Below are positions 8,233 through 16,909 of a stretch of DNA of 36,483 bases, piece after piece. Source of the DNA: Smithella sp. M82 (GTDB lineage: Bacteria; Desulfobacterota; Syntrophia; Syntrophales; Smithellaceae); NCBI GenBank assembly GCA_001683985.1, contig MAEO01000235.1, forward strand, positions 10,969-47,451, given 5' to 3'. Every line of letters starts with the position of its first letter. Positions within the stretch are counted from its first letter, which is position 1. A program made the translations under genes and the position numbers. The notes beneath the pieces were generated by a model. It did no database searches. It was not told where the DNA came from and saw nothing but the letters and a program-made list of their open reading frames with translations.

Positions 8233-9416
8233 TAGGAATTTCCAAATTATATTGCGGGGCGGTTGAGCCTTCCGATGTTCTGCGTTACAACCGCAAATCA
8301 GTGGATTTGCCTTCGCACCTGCTGCAATTTTCGGCAGACAAAAAACCGGTGGTTGTCTGGAACATGACGCGCCGCTGCAATTTGAAATGCATTCACTGCT
8401 ATTCCAATTCCGCCGATATTGATTATCCCGACGAACTGACCGCCGAAGAGGGGAAAAAACTGATTGATGATCTGGCGGCCTTCGGCTCTCCGGTGATTCT
8501 TTTCTCCGGCGGCGAACCGCTGATGCGCAAAGATTTGTCGGATCTGGCCCAGTACGCCAGAGACAAAGGCATGCGGGCGGTTATTTCCACCAACGGCACG
8601 CTGATCACCAAGGAAATCGCGGCCAAACTTCAAAAGGTCGGCCTTTCTTATGTCGGTGTGAGCCTCGACGGTCTGGAAAAAACGCACGATCGATTCCGCG
8701 GGAAGAAAGGCGCGTTTGCCGCGGCCATCAAGGGAATCCGGAACTGCCGCGAGGCGGGAATCAAAGTCGGCATCCGTTTTACAGTCAACAAGCATAATCT
8801 GGCCGATGTCAAAGACATGTTTGATTTGCTGAGAAAAGAAAAGATTGAAAGGCTCTGCTTCTATCATCTGGTGTACACCGGCCGCGGCTCCAAGCTGCGT
8901 GAAGAAGATCTGACACATAAAGAAACCCGCGGATTGATTGATTTGATTGCCGCGGAAACCAAAAAGATGTTTGACGAAGGCCTGTCACCCGAAATCCTGA
9001 CGGTGGATAATCACGCCGATGGTCCCTATCTTTATCTGAAAATGAAAAAAGAAAATCCCGGGCGTGCCAAAGAAATTCTGGAGTTGTTGGAAATGAACGA
9101 AGGGAATTCGTCCGGCGTCGGCATCGGCTGCGTGAGCTGGGACGGCGAGGTTTATCCCGATCAGTTCTGGCGCAACCAGTCTCTGGGCAATGTGCGTAGG
9201 ACACCTTTCAGCGAAATCTGGATGGATGAAAAAAACGAGCTCTTGAGGAAACTTAAAGATAAAAAGAAATATGTGCATGGCCGCTGTGCAGGATGTTTAT
9301 GGCTGAATGTCTGCGGCGGCAATTTCCGTGCCCGGGCAGAATCGGCAGGAGATATTTGGGGACCCGACCCCGCCTGTTATCTGACGGATGAAGAAATACA
9401 TAAAAGGGAGGACTAA
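8229..9416 (+). CDS. ahbC: Radical SAM 12,18-didecarboxysiroheme deacetylase
   Basis: Predicted to remove the two acetate side chains of 12,18-didecarboxysiroheme, giving Fe-coproporphyrin III in the alternative heme pathway. The 395-aa protein has the radical SAM cluster motif CNLKCIHC (C50, C54, C57), the SAM-binding GGEPL, and a C-terminal cysteine-rich SPASM-like region ([13 protein letters not shown], then [12 protein letters not shown]) for a second iron-sulfur cluster. The N-terminus [16 protein letters not shown] matches what I recall of AhbC rather than AhbD; a second, AhbD-like radical SAM gene lies at 10938. It overlaps cobA-hemD by 4 bp and is followed by hemB after 5 bp. The AhbC/AhbD assignment rests on remembered family patterns. 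Confidence 0.87.
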   Translation: MIGISKLYCGAVEPSDVLRYNRKSVDLPSHLLQFSADKKPVVVWNMTRRCNLKCIHCYSNSADIDYPDELTAEEGKKLIDDLAAFGSPVILFSGGEPLMRKDLSDLAQYARDKGMRAVISTNGTLITKEIAAKLQKVGLSYVGVSLDGLEKTHDRFRGKKGAFAAAIKGIRNCREAGIKVGIRFTVNKHNLADVKDMFDLLRKEKIERLCFYHLVYTGRGSKLREEDLTHKETRGLIDLIAAETKKMFDEGLSPEILTVDNHADGPYLYLKMKKENPGRAKEILELLEMNEGNSSGVGIGCVSWDGEVYPDQFWRNQSLGNVRRTPFSEIWMDEKNELLRKLKDKKKYVHGRCAGCLWLNVCGGNFRARAESAGDIWGPDPACYLTDEEIHKRED

Positions 9417-9421
9417 AGAAA

Positions 9422-10396
9422 ATGCAATTTCCGGAATATCGTGCCCGCAGGTTGAGAAAAAATGAAAACTTCCGGCGCCTCATTCGCGAAACAAAATTAA
9501 GCGTCGACGATCTGGTCTGTCCGCTTTTTGCCGTGCCCGGAAAAAATTTCAAAAAACCTATTTCATCCATGCCCGGCCAGTTTCAGCTATCCGTCGATAA
9601 TCTTGCCAAAGAAGCGCAGAAAGCGCGCGATCTGGCCATTCCGGCGGTTCTGCTCTTTGGAATTCCTCCAAAAAAAGACGCAATGGCCACCGGCGCGTTT
9701 GCCAAAGAAGGCATTGTCCAGCAGGCCGTCAAGAAAATTAAAAATGAAGTGCCCGACATTCTGGTGATTACGGATGTTTGCCTTTGTGAATACACGAGCC
9801 ACGGCCACTGCGGCATGCTGGAAAAAGACAATGTGCAAAATGACGAGACACTGGAGGTGCTTGCGGAAACCGCTTTATCGCACGCGATGGCCGGAGCCGA
9901 TATGGTGGCGCCTTCGGCGATGATGGACGGACAGGTGGCGGCAATTCGCGAAGCGCTGGATGAGAACGCTTTTGAGGATGTACCCATCATGGCTTACGCG
10001 GCAAAATACGCTTCATCTTTTTACGGGCCTTTCCGCGAGGCCGCCGAAAGCGCGCCGCAGTTCGGCGACAGGAAAGCTTACCAGATGGATCCGGCCAATG
10101 CTGATGAAGCGATACGGGAAATTTCACTGGACGTCGGTGAGGGGGCGGATATCATCATGGTGAAACCGGCGCTGGCTTACCTGGATATTATCTGTCGCGC
10201 GAAACAGGAATTCGATCTGCCGGTGGCGGCGTATAATGTCAGTGGCGAATATTCGATGATTAAAGCGGCAGCGCAGGTCGGCTGGCTAGATGAAGAAAAA
10301 GCTATGATAGAGTCGCTGACTTCCATCAAGCGCGCCGGTGCGGATATTATTATCACTTATTTCGCACCGCAGATTGCGAAATTGCTGAATAAGTAA
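9422..10396 (+). CDS. hemB: Delta-aminolevulinic acid dehydratase (porphobilinogen synthase)
   Basis: Condenses two 5-aminolevulinate molecules to porphobilinogen. The 324-aa length is typical. The zinc-binding cysteines are present as [14 protein letters not shown] (C120, C122, C130), indicating the zinc-dependent type. The Schiff-base lysines are K195 in [16 protein letters not shown] and K248 in [10 protein letters not shown]. It follows ahbC by 5 bp and so is part of the same transcription unit, although it acts before hemC in the pathway. A REP element disrupted by a MITE follows immediately. Confidence 0.97.
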   Translation: MQFPEYRARRLRKNENFRRLIRETKLSVDDLVCPLFAVPGKNFKKPISSMPGQFQLSVDNLAKEAQKARDLAIPAVLLFGIPPKKDAMATGAFAKEGIVQQAVKKIKNEVPDILVITDVCLCEYTSHGHCGMLEKDNVQNDETLEVLAETALSHAMAGADMVAPSAMMDGQVAAIREALDENAFEDVPIMAYAAKYASSFYGPFREAAESAPQFGDRKAYQMDPANADEAIREISLDVGEGADIIMVKPALAYLDIICRAKQEFDLPVAAYNVSGEYSMIKAAAQVGWLDEEKAMIESLTSIKRAGADIIITYFAPQIAKLLNK

Positions 10397-10410
10397 TTTT
10401 AATATTATCT

Positions 10411-10589
10411 TTGTCATACCGGCGCAGGAGACTGTGTCGTAATTAATTATGCTTTATAGTCGAAAAAAATGGCTCGTTAAAATTGCTTACAACAAACTTT
10501 TTCGAAATTTTAGAGGTAAAACCATTCCTAAAAATGAACATTTTTTCTCGTTTTGCTAATTGTGACACAGTCTCGCAGGCCGGTATCCA
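10411..10589. repeat. REP hairpin interrupted by a MITE
   Basis: The flanks TTGTCATACCGGC (10411-10423) and GCCGGTATCCA (10579-10589) are the two halves of one REP of the same design as 6652-6680. Joined through GCAG they give the hairpin CCGGC-GCAG-GCCGG. The halves are separated by a 147-bp insert and each borders a copy of GCAG, so the GCAG loop was duplicated on insertion. Confidence 0.8.
10428..10574. mobile_element. 147-bp MITE with 17-bp inverted ends and GCAG target duplication
   Basis: The left end GAGACTGTGTCGTAATT (10428-10444) and the right end AATTGTGACACAGTCTC (10558-10574) are inverted repeats matching at 15 of 17 positions. Direct repeats GCAG (10424-10427 and 10575-10578) flank the element and look like a 4-bp target site duplication. 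The interior is AT-rich and encodes no transposase, so the element is non-autonomous and depends on an insertion sequence elsewhere with similar ends. It sits exactly in the loop of a REP hairpin. The parent IS family cannot be named safely. Confidence 0.8.
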
Positions 10590-10598
10590 TATATATGA

Positions 10599-10892
10599 AT
10601 GCAAATAAAACAACCAGCTGTATATATCTTGGCAAGTAAGAAAAATGGTGCTCTTTATACGGGAGTTACTTCCGATCTGGTTAAAAGAATATGGGAACAT
10701 AAGAACGATTTTGTTAAAGGATTTACGAAACGATACAAAGTTCATAATTTGGTCTGGTACGAGCTGCATAACAGTATGGACACTGCTATTGAGCGGGAAA
10801 AGAATATAAAAGAATGGAAAAGAGCCTGGAAGGTCAGACTAATTGAAGAAAATAATTCGAATTGGAATGATTTATATGATTCAATTGTTTAA
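10599..10892 (+). CDS. Small GIY-YIG nuclease domain protein (YhbQ/UPF0213-like)
   Basis: A 97-aa stand-alone GIY-YIG domain. The first motif reads VYI (8-10) and the second LYTG (19-22); R30 and E66 are placed like the catalytic arginine and the metal-binding glutamate. The tail KNIKEWKRAWKVRLIE is typical of the small UvrC-N-like family. Its biological role is not established for most members. The gene is set into the heme cluster between hemB and ahbD and is bracketed by inverted REP copies (10411-10589 and 10893-10923), which suggests that the REPs and the nuclease may have moved together. The ATG follows REP-derived sequence and no good ribosome site is visible; a start a few bases away is possible. 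Confidence 0.85.
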   Translation: MQIKQPAVYILASKKNGALYTGVTSDLVKRIWEHKNDFVKGFTKRYKVHNLVWYELHNSMDTAIEREKNIKEWKRAWKVRLIEENNSNWNDLYDSIV

Positions 10893-10923
10893 CTGGATTC
10901 CGGCCTTCGCCGGAATGACAGAA
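10893..10923. repeat. REP hairpin (inverted copy)
   Basis: CTGGATT, then the hairpin CCGGC-CTTC-GCCGG, then AATGACAG directly follows the stop codon of the GIY-YIG gene. It is the inverted counterpart of the REP upstream of that gene: read on the minus strand it begins CTGTCATTCCGGC. It lies 14 bp before ahbD. Confidence 0.8.
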
Positions 10924-10937
10924 TTATAAGATAAATT

Positions 10938-11993
10938 ATGGAATCATTGCTTGACAATAAACCCCGCATGATCGCATGGGAAGTAACACGCAGCTGCAAT
11001 CTGAACTGTGCGCATTGCCGGGCGGCAGCCAGTTGCAGGCATTATCGGGGTGAACTTTCTACCAAGAAATGCTTGAATCTTATTGATGAAATTGCTGCTG
11101 TATCCTCACCGGTGATTATTCTTACTGGAGGCGAACCGCTTTTGCGTCCGGATATTTTCAAAATTGCTGCTTATGGAACAAATAAAGGCTTGCGGATGGT
11201 CATGGCGACAAACGGTACCTTGGTTACGCCGGCAGTTGCACAGAAGATGATTCAAAGCGGTATCAAAAGGGTCAGCATCAGTATTGATGGAAAAGACGCG
11301 CATAGTCATGACAATTTCCGCCAACAAAAAGGAGCTTTTGCCGGTGCGATGCAAGGCATTGAAGCGCTCAAAATTGCAGGGATGGAATTTCAAATCAATA
11401 CGACCATCACAACCAATAATCTGGAGCAGATTAAAGACATTTTAAAATTGGCAAAAGATATCGGGGCGGCAGCACATCATATTTTCCTTTTGGTGCCGAC
11501 AGGCCGTGGCAAAGACCTGGCCTCTCAGGCAATAACAGCCGCTGATTACGAAGAGACGCTTAAGTGGTTTTATCGGGAAAGCCTTAAGTGTGAAATTCAG
11601 CTTAAAGCCACCTGCGCACCACATTACTTCCGTATCATGCATCAAAACAAACCAAAAGGGGAAGAGCCGGTAAAGAAAGCGGGAAGTCACTTTCATGAAT
11701 CGACAAGGGGATGTCTTGGCGGAATCACTTTTTGTTTTATTTCCCATATCGGTCAGGTTCAGCCCTGCGGTTATCTGGAACTGAATTGTGGTAACGTAAA
11801 GAAAAAAAGTTTTGCGTCTATATGGGAAAAATCGGAAGTGTTCCGCAATCTACGCGATTACAGTAAATACGGCGGCAAATGCGGACGCTGCGAATTTATC
11901 AAAGTTTGCGGCGGTTGCCGTGCGCGGGCGTATGAGGCGACAGGGGATTATTTAGCAGAAGAACCGCTATGCCTGTACGAGCCCAAAAATTAA
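10938..11993 (+). CDS. ahbD: Radical SAM heme b synthase
   Basis: Predicted to decarboxylate the two propionates of Fe-coproporphyrin III to vinyl groups, forming heme b, the last step of the alternative pathway. The 351-aa protein has CNLNCAHC (C20, C24, C27), TGGEPLLRPDI, and a C-terminal cysteine cluster (CGRCEFIKVCGGCRARAYE) for an auxiliary iron-sulfur centre. The opening PRMIAWEVTRSCNLNC and the following HCRAAA are characteristic of AhbD as I recall the family, in contrast to the AhbC-type gene at 8229. The upstream REP leaves only a weak ribosome site (ATAAGATAAATT) before the ATG. Its separation from ahbC by hemB and the GIY-YIG insert is notable. Confidence 0.87.
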   Translation: MESLLDNKPRMIAWEVTRSCNLNCAHCRAAASCRHYRGELSTKKCLNLIDEIAAVSSPVIILTGGEPLLRPDIFKIAAYGTNKGLRMVMATNGTLVTPAVAQKMIQSGIKRVSISIDGKDAHSHDNFRQQKGAFAGAMQGIEALKIAGMEFQINTTITTNNLEQIKDILKLAKDIGAAAHHIFLLVPTGRGKDLASQAITAADYEETLKWFYRESLKCEIQLKATCAPHYFRIMHQNKPKGEEPVKKAGSHFHESTRGCLGGITFCFISHIGQVQPCGYLELNCGNVKKKSFASIWEKSEVFRNLRDYSKYGGKCGRCEFIKVCGGCRARAYEATGDYLAEEPLCLYEPKN

Positions 11994-12000
11994 CATGATT

Positions 12001-12157
12001 TTTTGTCATTCCGAATCCGCCGCAGGCGTGTGAGTAATCTTAAACTTGTGCCAATAAAGATTTCTCGTCGTTCTGATGCATCAGAATTCCTCGAAATGAC
12101 ATGGGTAAATATAACGGCCAGAGTTTATCCCGCGTATGCGGGGCCGGTATGACGAAA
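12001..12157. repeat. Composite palindromic repeats in the ahbD to ahbA/B gap
   Basis: Almost the entire gap is repeat. The first part (about 12003-12101) opens with TTGTCATTCCGAATCC and closes with TTCCTCGAAATGACA, roughly inverted ends, around a perfect 16-bp palindrome TTCTGATGCATCAGAA (12071-12086). The second part has the hairpin CCCGC-GTAT-GCGGG (12129-12142) followed by CCGGTATGACG, an inverted REP end. No promoter or terminator can be separated from these repeats. Confidence 0.6.
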
Positions 12158-12163
12158 TAATTT

Positions 12164-12610
12164 ATGGATGAAATCGATAAAAAAATATTAAACATTCTGC
12201 AGAAGGAATTTCCGCTTGAGGAACAGCCGTATTTAATTGTCGGCGAGCGCTGTGGCATCAGCGAGGATGAAGTGATCAGGCGCGTCCAGAGAATGAAAGA
12301 CGAAGGGATTATCCGCCGGATTGGCGCCGTATTCGACGGCACGAAACTGGGGCGCGTCAGCACACTTTGCGCAGCTCGTGTGCCGGAAGAACAAATAGAT
12401 AATTTTGTTGCGGTAGTGAACGCCAATAAAAATGTGACACATAATTACAGGCGCAATAACGAATACAATATCTGGTTTACCGTCAGCGCGGCGAGTGCCG
12501 ATGAGCTGGAGAATTTTCTAAGGGAAATCAAAGAAAAAACCGGTGTAACGGATATTCTGGATATGCGGGCAATAAGGACTTTTAAGATCAACGCGTCCTT
12601 CGATCTGTAA
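12164..12610 (+). CDS. Siroheme decarboxylase subunit (AhbA/AhbB, Lrp/AsnC-like)
   Basis: One subunit of the enzyme that removes the C12 and C18 acetate carboxyls of siroheme. The 148-aa protein has an AsnC-like helix-turn-helix at the N-terminus (DEIDKKILNILQKEFPL to IIRRIGAVFD) and an alpha/beta ligand domain containing VTHNYRRNNEYNIWFTV. That histidine-tyrosine motif is typical of AhbA/AhbB and absent from true Lrp regulators, so an enzyme is more likely than a transcription factor. In other organisms AhbA and AhbB are usually adjacent and form a heterodimer; only one is visible here, and I cannot tell which. It is the last gene of the heme cluster and has no clear ribosome site. Confidence 0.85.
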   Translation: MDEIDKKILNILQKEFPLEEQPYLIVGERCGISEDEVIRRVQRMKDEGIIRRIGAVFDGTKLGRVSTLCAARVPEEQIDNFVAVVNANKNVTHNYRRNNEYNIWFTVSAASADELENFLREIKEKTGVTDILDMRAIRTFKINASFDL

Positions 12611-12664
12611 AAATATTGACGCGTCTTTGTTTGCATACTTCCTTCGAAATAGGAAACATAATTT

Positions 12665-15322
12665 ATGACAGTAGAAAATAAAACCCCTCTCGTAGCTCTT
12701 GTTGACGGCAGCAATTATATATATCGAGCTTTCTATGGATTACCCCTTCTGACAAACTCCAAAGGTTTTCCTACCAATGCCATTTATGGATTTACCAATA
12801 TGCTCCTGAAACTCAAGCGTGAGCTTCAGCCGGACTATATCGTCGTGATATTTGATCTTAAAGGTCCGACAACGCGTCATGAAGAATTTGAAAATTACAA
12901 AGCGACGCGCAAGCCCATGCCGGATGATCTTATTCCTCAAATTCCATTTATCAAGAATGTCGTCCGTGGTTTTTCCATTTGTGTTCTGGAGAAACAGGGT
13001 ACCGAGGCTGATGATATTATCGGAACGCTGACGGTTCGGGCAAACCAAAAAGGTTGGAAGACAGCCATAATTTCCGGTGACAAGGATTTGATGCAACTTA
13101 TTAATGAAAATGTTTCGATGATCGATACAATGAAGGATAAAATCTATGATGAAGCGGCGGTCAAGGAGAAATTCGGCGTCGGGCCGGACAAAGTCGTGGA
13201 GATTCTGGGACTGATGGGCGATACATCCGATAATATTCCCGGCGTGCCCGGCATTGGTCCCAAGACAGCGCAGCGGTTAATAGAGGAATACGGTTCTGTC
13301 GAGGAAGTAATAAAGAATTCGGGAAATTTGCGGAACGTCAAGCTGCGCGAAAGTTTCCACCAGTATGCCCAACAGGCAAGACTCAGCCGGCAACTTGCCA
13401 GTATTCGAAAAGACATTGAAATCGATTTTGATTTTCAGGATGCCACGGTTAAGGAACCTGACAAAGAAGTCCTCTCAAAACTTTTCAGTGAATTTGAATT
13501 TTCTTCACTGCTGCAGGAAATTAAACAGGATAGAGCGAAGACAACAAAAGAATACAAGCAAATCATGAATAAAGAATCGCTTGATGATTTTATCGCTTCT
13601 CTGAAAAAAAGCCATGAAATATCCATGGAAATAATTTTTGAGAAAACTCAGCCGGCGGATTTGATAGGCATTGCTATTAGTGCCGGTAAAGATGCCTGCT
13701 ATATTCCGCTTGGTCATACCAATGTTTTAAATCAATTACCGGTAAAAGAAGTGCTTTCCGCGCTTGCGCCTGTTTTGCAAAATACCGGAATAAAAAAATA
13801 TGTCTACGATTTGAAAACAGCACTGGTGGTTATTACAGACTTTGAAGTCCAATCAGGCGAAGATTTGCAGCTGGCCGCTTATCTGCTCAATCCGGCAAAG
13901 AATTCCTATGAACTTGATGAAGTTGTCTGGGAATATCTTCATGAACGTGTATCATCTCCTAATGAAGTTGCCGGAGGCAAGGGGAAAACTTATCCGCTGG
14001 CGTTGGTACCGCTGGATAAAATGACCGCATATGCTGGTCAACGCGCTGATGCCATTCATGAACTTGCTCCGGTGGTAATTACGCAGCTGAAGAAAATAGA
14101 TGCGATTGAGCTTTACCGCAAAGTGGAGCTGCCGCTTTTGCACGTTCTGGCAGAAATGGAGAAAAAAGGAGTACGGGTGGATATTCCCCTCTTAAAACAG
14201 ATGTCGGCAGAGCTTACACAATTGCTGTCTATATCCGAGGAAAAGATTCATCGTTTAGCCGGAGAAAAATTTAACATCAATTCGCCAAAGCAGTTGCAGA
14301 GTATTTTATTTGAAAAACTCAAACTACCGGCCGGCAGGAAAACAAAGGAAGGTTATTCCACTGATGTGGAAGTGCTTACCGAACTTGCCCGCAGCCATGA
14401 ACTGCCCGCGGAGATTCTGGCTTACCGGTCTTTAGCCAAACTAAAATCAACATACGTAGATGCGCTACCTGCTTTAATCAATCCGCAAACCGGCAGAATT
14501 CACACATCCTATAATCAGACGGTAACGGCAACAGGAAGGCTTTCCAGCTCCAATCCCAACTTGCAGAATATTCCCATTCGGACACTGGAGGGAAAAAGAA
14601 TCCGCCAGGCTTTTATCGCTAATTCCGGATGTCTTCTGATTTCAGCCGACTATTCGCAAATCGAGCTGAGGGTGCTGGCGCATTTATCGGAAGACGAAGC
14701 GCTAATTGATGCCTTTGCCTCTGACGAAGATATTCATACCCATACTGCGTCGGATGTTTTTGGGGTCTTTCCGCAGATGGTTAATGCCGACATGCGTCGA
14801 CAGGCTAAAGTGATTAATTTTGGAGTTCTTTACGGGATGAGTGCTTTCGGACTGTCCAAAGAACTGGGTATTCCTGTGAAAATGGCGCAGGAATACATTG
14901 AAGGATATTTTAAGCGCTATAAAAAGGTACGAATCTATCTGGACGGAATTCTGGAAGGCGCGCGGCGTGACGGCTTTGTCTGCACGCTGCTCAACCGTCG
15001 CCGCTACTTGCCGGAGCTGAAAAGCAAGATTCCTTCCGTGCGCCAATTTGCCGAACGCATGGCTATAAATACTCCCATTCAGGGGACTGCTGCCGATCTT
15101 ATCAAGGTGGCGATGGTCAATATTGCTGATTTATTTTTGAAGAAAAAACTTTTTGCCCGATTGATTATGCAAGTGCATGACGAACTTGTGGTCGAGGCTC
15201 CGGCAGAAGAGAAAGAAGAAGTAATGGCTCTTGTCAAAAAAGAAATGGAAGAAGTTATTAAACTGAATGTACCGTTGAAAGTTGAGATTGCAGCAGGGAA
15301 GAACTGGGACGAAGCACACTGA
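12665..15322 (+). CDS. polA: DNA polymerase I
   Basis: Repair and Okazaki-fragment-processing polymerase of 885 aa. Residues 1 to about 290 form the 5'-3' flap exonuclease (VDGSNYIYRAFYG at the start; GDTSDNIPGVPGIGPKTA is the helix-hairpin-helix). About 300-500 is the proofreading fold, but the usual DxE of motif I reads SMEII, the NLKYD-type motif II reads DLKTA, and the YxxxD of motif III reads YAGQR, so 3'-5' exonuclease activity is probably lost. The polymerase motifs are intact: A (SADYSQIELRVLAHLSED), B (RRQAKVINFGVLYGMS) and C (MQVHDELVVEAP). The ATG at 12665 lies 54 bp after the heme cluster, preceded by the weak ribosome site AGGAAACATAATTT. A dispersed repeat abuts the stop codon. 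Confidence 0.97.
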   Translation: MTVENKTPLVALVDGSNYIYRAFYGLPLLTNSKGFPTNAIYGFTNMLLKLKRELQPDYIVVIFDLKGPTTRHEEFENYKATRKPMPDDLIPQIPFIKNVVRGFSICVLEKQGTEADDIIGTLTVRANQKGWKTAIISGDKDLMQLINENVSMIDTMKDKIYDEAAVKEKFGVGPDKVVEILGLMGDTSDNIPGVPGIGPKTAQRLIEEYGSVEEVIKNSGNLRNVKLRESFHQYAQQARLSRQLASIRKDIEIDFDFQDATVKEPDKEVLSKLFSEFEFSSLLQEIKQDRAKTTKEYKQIMNKESLDDFIASLKKSHEISMEIIFEKTQPADLIGIAISAGKDACYIPLGHTNVLNQLPVKEVLSALAPVLQNTGIKKYVYDLKTALVVITDFEVQSGEDLQLAAYLLNPAKNSYELDEVVWEYLHERVSSPNEVAGGKGKTYPLALVPLDKMTAYAGQRADAIHELAPVVITQLKKIDAIELYRKVELPLLHVLAEMEKKGVRVDIPLLKQMSAELTQLLSISEEKIHRLAGEKFNINSPKQLQSILFEKLKLPAGRKTKEGYSTDVEVLTELARSHELPAEILAYRSLAKLKSTYVDALPALINPQTGRIHTSYNQTVTATGRLSSSNPNLQNIPIRTLEGKRIRQAFIANSGCLLISADYSQIELRVLAHLSEDEALIDAFASDEDIHTHTASDVFGVFPQMVNADMRRQAKVINFGVLYGMSAFGLSKELGIPVKMAQEYIEGYFKRYKKVRIYLDGILEGARRDGFVCTLLNRRRYLPELKSKIPSVRQFAERMAINTPIQGTAADLIKVAMVNIADLFLKKKLFARLIMQVHDELVVEAPAEEKEEVMALVKKEMEEVIKLNVPLKVEIAAGKNWDEAH

Positions 15323-15323
15323 C

Positions 15324-15445
15324 GGGCTGTTGATAAGTACCGATCTACGTTGTTGCGCTGCGTATCCCATCGCTCAACGTATTAAAATATACGCCTCGCG
15401 ATGTGATTCTTGCGCGCCTGGCATCTCGGCACTTTTGAACAGCCC
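15324..15445. repeat. 122-bp GGGCTGTT-ended repeat
   Basis: The element begins GGGCTGTTGATAAG (15324-15337) two bases after the polA stop and ends CTTTTGAACAGCCC (about 15432-15445). Its ends are inverted repeats matching over GGGCTGTT with partial continuation. The interior holds GC-rich sub-palindromes and no ORF. It looks like a MITE or REP-type element. The remaining 240 bp up to the next gene are AT-rich and show no gene or confident promoter. Confidence 0.65.
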
Positions 15446-15685
15446 ATTATAATATTTGGATTTTTGCATTTGGGCATTTTTGAAAAGCTCTGAAAACGGA
15501 GGAATCCGCCGCGGTATCCATCTGAATACGGCTATCCTTTTTCCAAAGAAGGAAATGTAAATTTAAGAAAGTTAATCACGCAGTAATAGTCAAATATTCA
15601 TATTTTCGATTTTATGATAGGTTACAATCGATAATAATAAAAAAATCTTCGTTAAATGTGTCAGATAGTAAAGGAGGAGATTTCC

Positions 15686-16372
15686 ATGGACAAGGAAAGA
15701 TTGACCATTGCCGTTACAAAAGATGAATCCGTATCGGCAATTTTAACCATGCCATCGGTTAAAACATTAAGAACAGGAGTAATCACGGCTCATGGCATGG
15801 GCAACGATATGGAGAATGAACTCCTCGTTGCCTTTGCGGATGGCTTGGCTGAGGCAGGTTATCCGACGTTGCGATTTAATTTTCCTTACAAGGAAAAGGG
15901 ACTGAAGTCACCCGATAGTCAGAAGAAACTGAAAGATACATGGACAGCAGTTTGTCGTCATTTTCAGGATGATAAGATCGTTAATGTAAATCATATAATA
16001 GCAGCCGGTAAGTCTATGGGCGGACGTGTAGCTTCCCAATTGGTTGCCGAAAAAAAACTGCCGGTAGAAGGTCTGATATTTCTGGGTTATCCGCTGCATC
16101 CGGCAGATGACCATTCAAAAACACGTGATGCTCACTTATATCAGGTAGAATTGCCAATGCTTTTTTTTACAGGCACAAGGGACTCTCTGTGCAATATAAA
16201 AAGACTGCAAAATGTACTGAGCAATTTGTCTGCTCCATGGGAGTTGGAAATAATCGATGGCGGCGACCATTCGTTCCATGTTCCTAAGTCCATTAAGGCA
16301 ACTGAAAAAGAAATTTACGGACGGATTGTAAAAACGTCCCGGCAATGGATTGAAAAACTTTTACCCGATTGA
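15686..16372 (+). CDS. Alpha/beta hydrolase (KANL3/Tex30-like)
   Basis: A cytosolic serine hydrolase of 228 aa with no signal peptide. The oxyanion-region HGMGND is followed by the nucleophile elbow GKSMGGRVAS (S110), a probable acid in FTGTRDSLCN and the histidine in DGGDHSFHVP. The GKSMGG elbow and length fit the KANL3/Tex30 or dienelactone-hydrolase-like group, whose substrates are mostly unknown. An earlier in-frame ATG exists at 15656, but AAAGGAGGAG lies directly before the ATG at 15686, which decides the start. The next gene starts 12 bp after its stop, so the two form an operon. Confidence 0.85.
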   Translation: MDKERLTIAVTKDESVSAILTMPSVKTLRTGVITAHGMGNDMENELLVAFADGLAEAGYPTLRFNFPYKEKGLKSPDSQKKLKDTWTAVCRHFQDDKIVNVNHIIAAGKSMGGRVASQLVAEKKLPVEGLIFLGYPLHPADDHSKTRDAHLYQVELPMLFFTGTRDSLCNIKRLQNVLSNLSAPWELEIIDGGDHSFHVPKSIKATEKEIYGRIVKTSRQWIEKLLPD

Positions 16373-16384
16373 GTGAGGAGAAAA

Positions 16385-16804
16385 ATGAAATCATACAGGA
16401 AAGAACTCTGGTTTAATATTCCGCAAAGAAGAGCTTTTATCAATATCACGCCGCAGGTTGAGGACTGTTTAAAAGAAAGCAGTGTTCAGGAAGGTTTGAT
16501 ATTGGTCAACGCTATGCATATCACGGCATCTGTATTTATCAATGATGATGAATTGGGTTTGCATAAGGACTATGAAGAGTGGTTGGAGAGACTTGCACCG
16601 CATGACCCAATTGCAAATTATCACCATAACAAGACGGGCGAAGATAACGGAGATGCTCACTTAAAGAGACAGATTATGGGTCGAGAGGTTGTTGTCGCTG
16701 TTACCAAAGGCAATCTTGATTTCGGACCGTGGGAGCAGATTTTTTATGGTGAGTTTGACGGCAGACGTAAGAAAAGGGTTCTGGTGAAAATAATCGGAGA
16801 GTAA
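16385..16804 (+). CDS. YjbQ/UPF0047 family protein
   Basis: A 139-aa member of the YjbQ (UPF0047) family. The signature is clear: [19 protein letters not shown] followed by [24 protein letters not shown]. Some family members show weak thiamine-phosphate-synthase-like activity, but the physiological role is unsettled. GTG at 16373 is in frame, but GTGAGGAG is better read as the ribosome site for the ATG at 16385. It follows the alpha/beta hydrolase gene by 12 bp and is probably co-transcribed with it. Confidence 0.88.
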   Translation: MKSYRKELWFNIPQRRAFINITPQVEDCLKESSVQEGLILVNAMHITASVFINDDELGLHKDYEEWLERLAPHDPIANYHHNKTGEDNGDAHLKRQIMGREVVVAVTKGNLDFGPWEQIFYGEFDGRRKKRVLVKIIGE

Positions 16805-16909
16805 TTTTTTATTTAAGTAGGAAACATCGGAATGACCGTTATTCGTTCTTTTTTATAAATAATCAAAAATAGCTGAACTCTGACTCAACATGTGGTACAA
16901 ATCTCCATT

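Noticed and set aside
10443..10769. Minus-strand frame across the MITE and the GIY-YIG gene
   Set aside because: It is an antisense frame spanning unrelated sequences and does not resemble a transposase.
12164..12610. Lrp/AsnC transcription regulator
   Set aside because: The HNYRR...YNIWFT motif and heme-cluster position fit siroheme decarboxylase better than a regulator.
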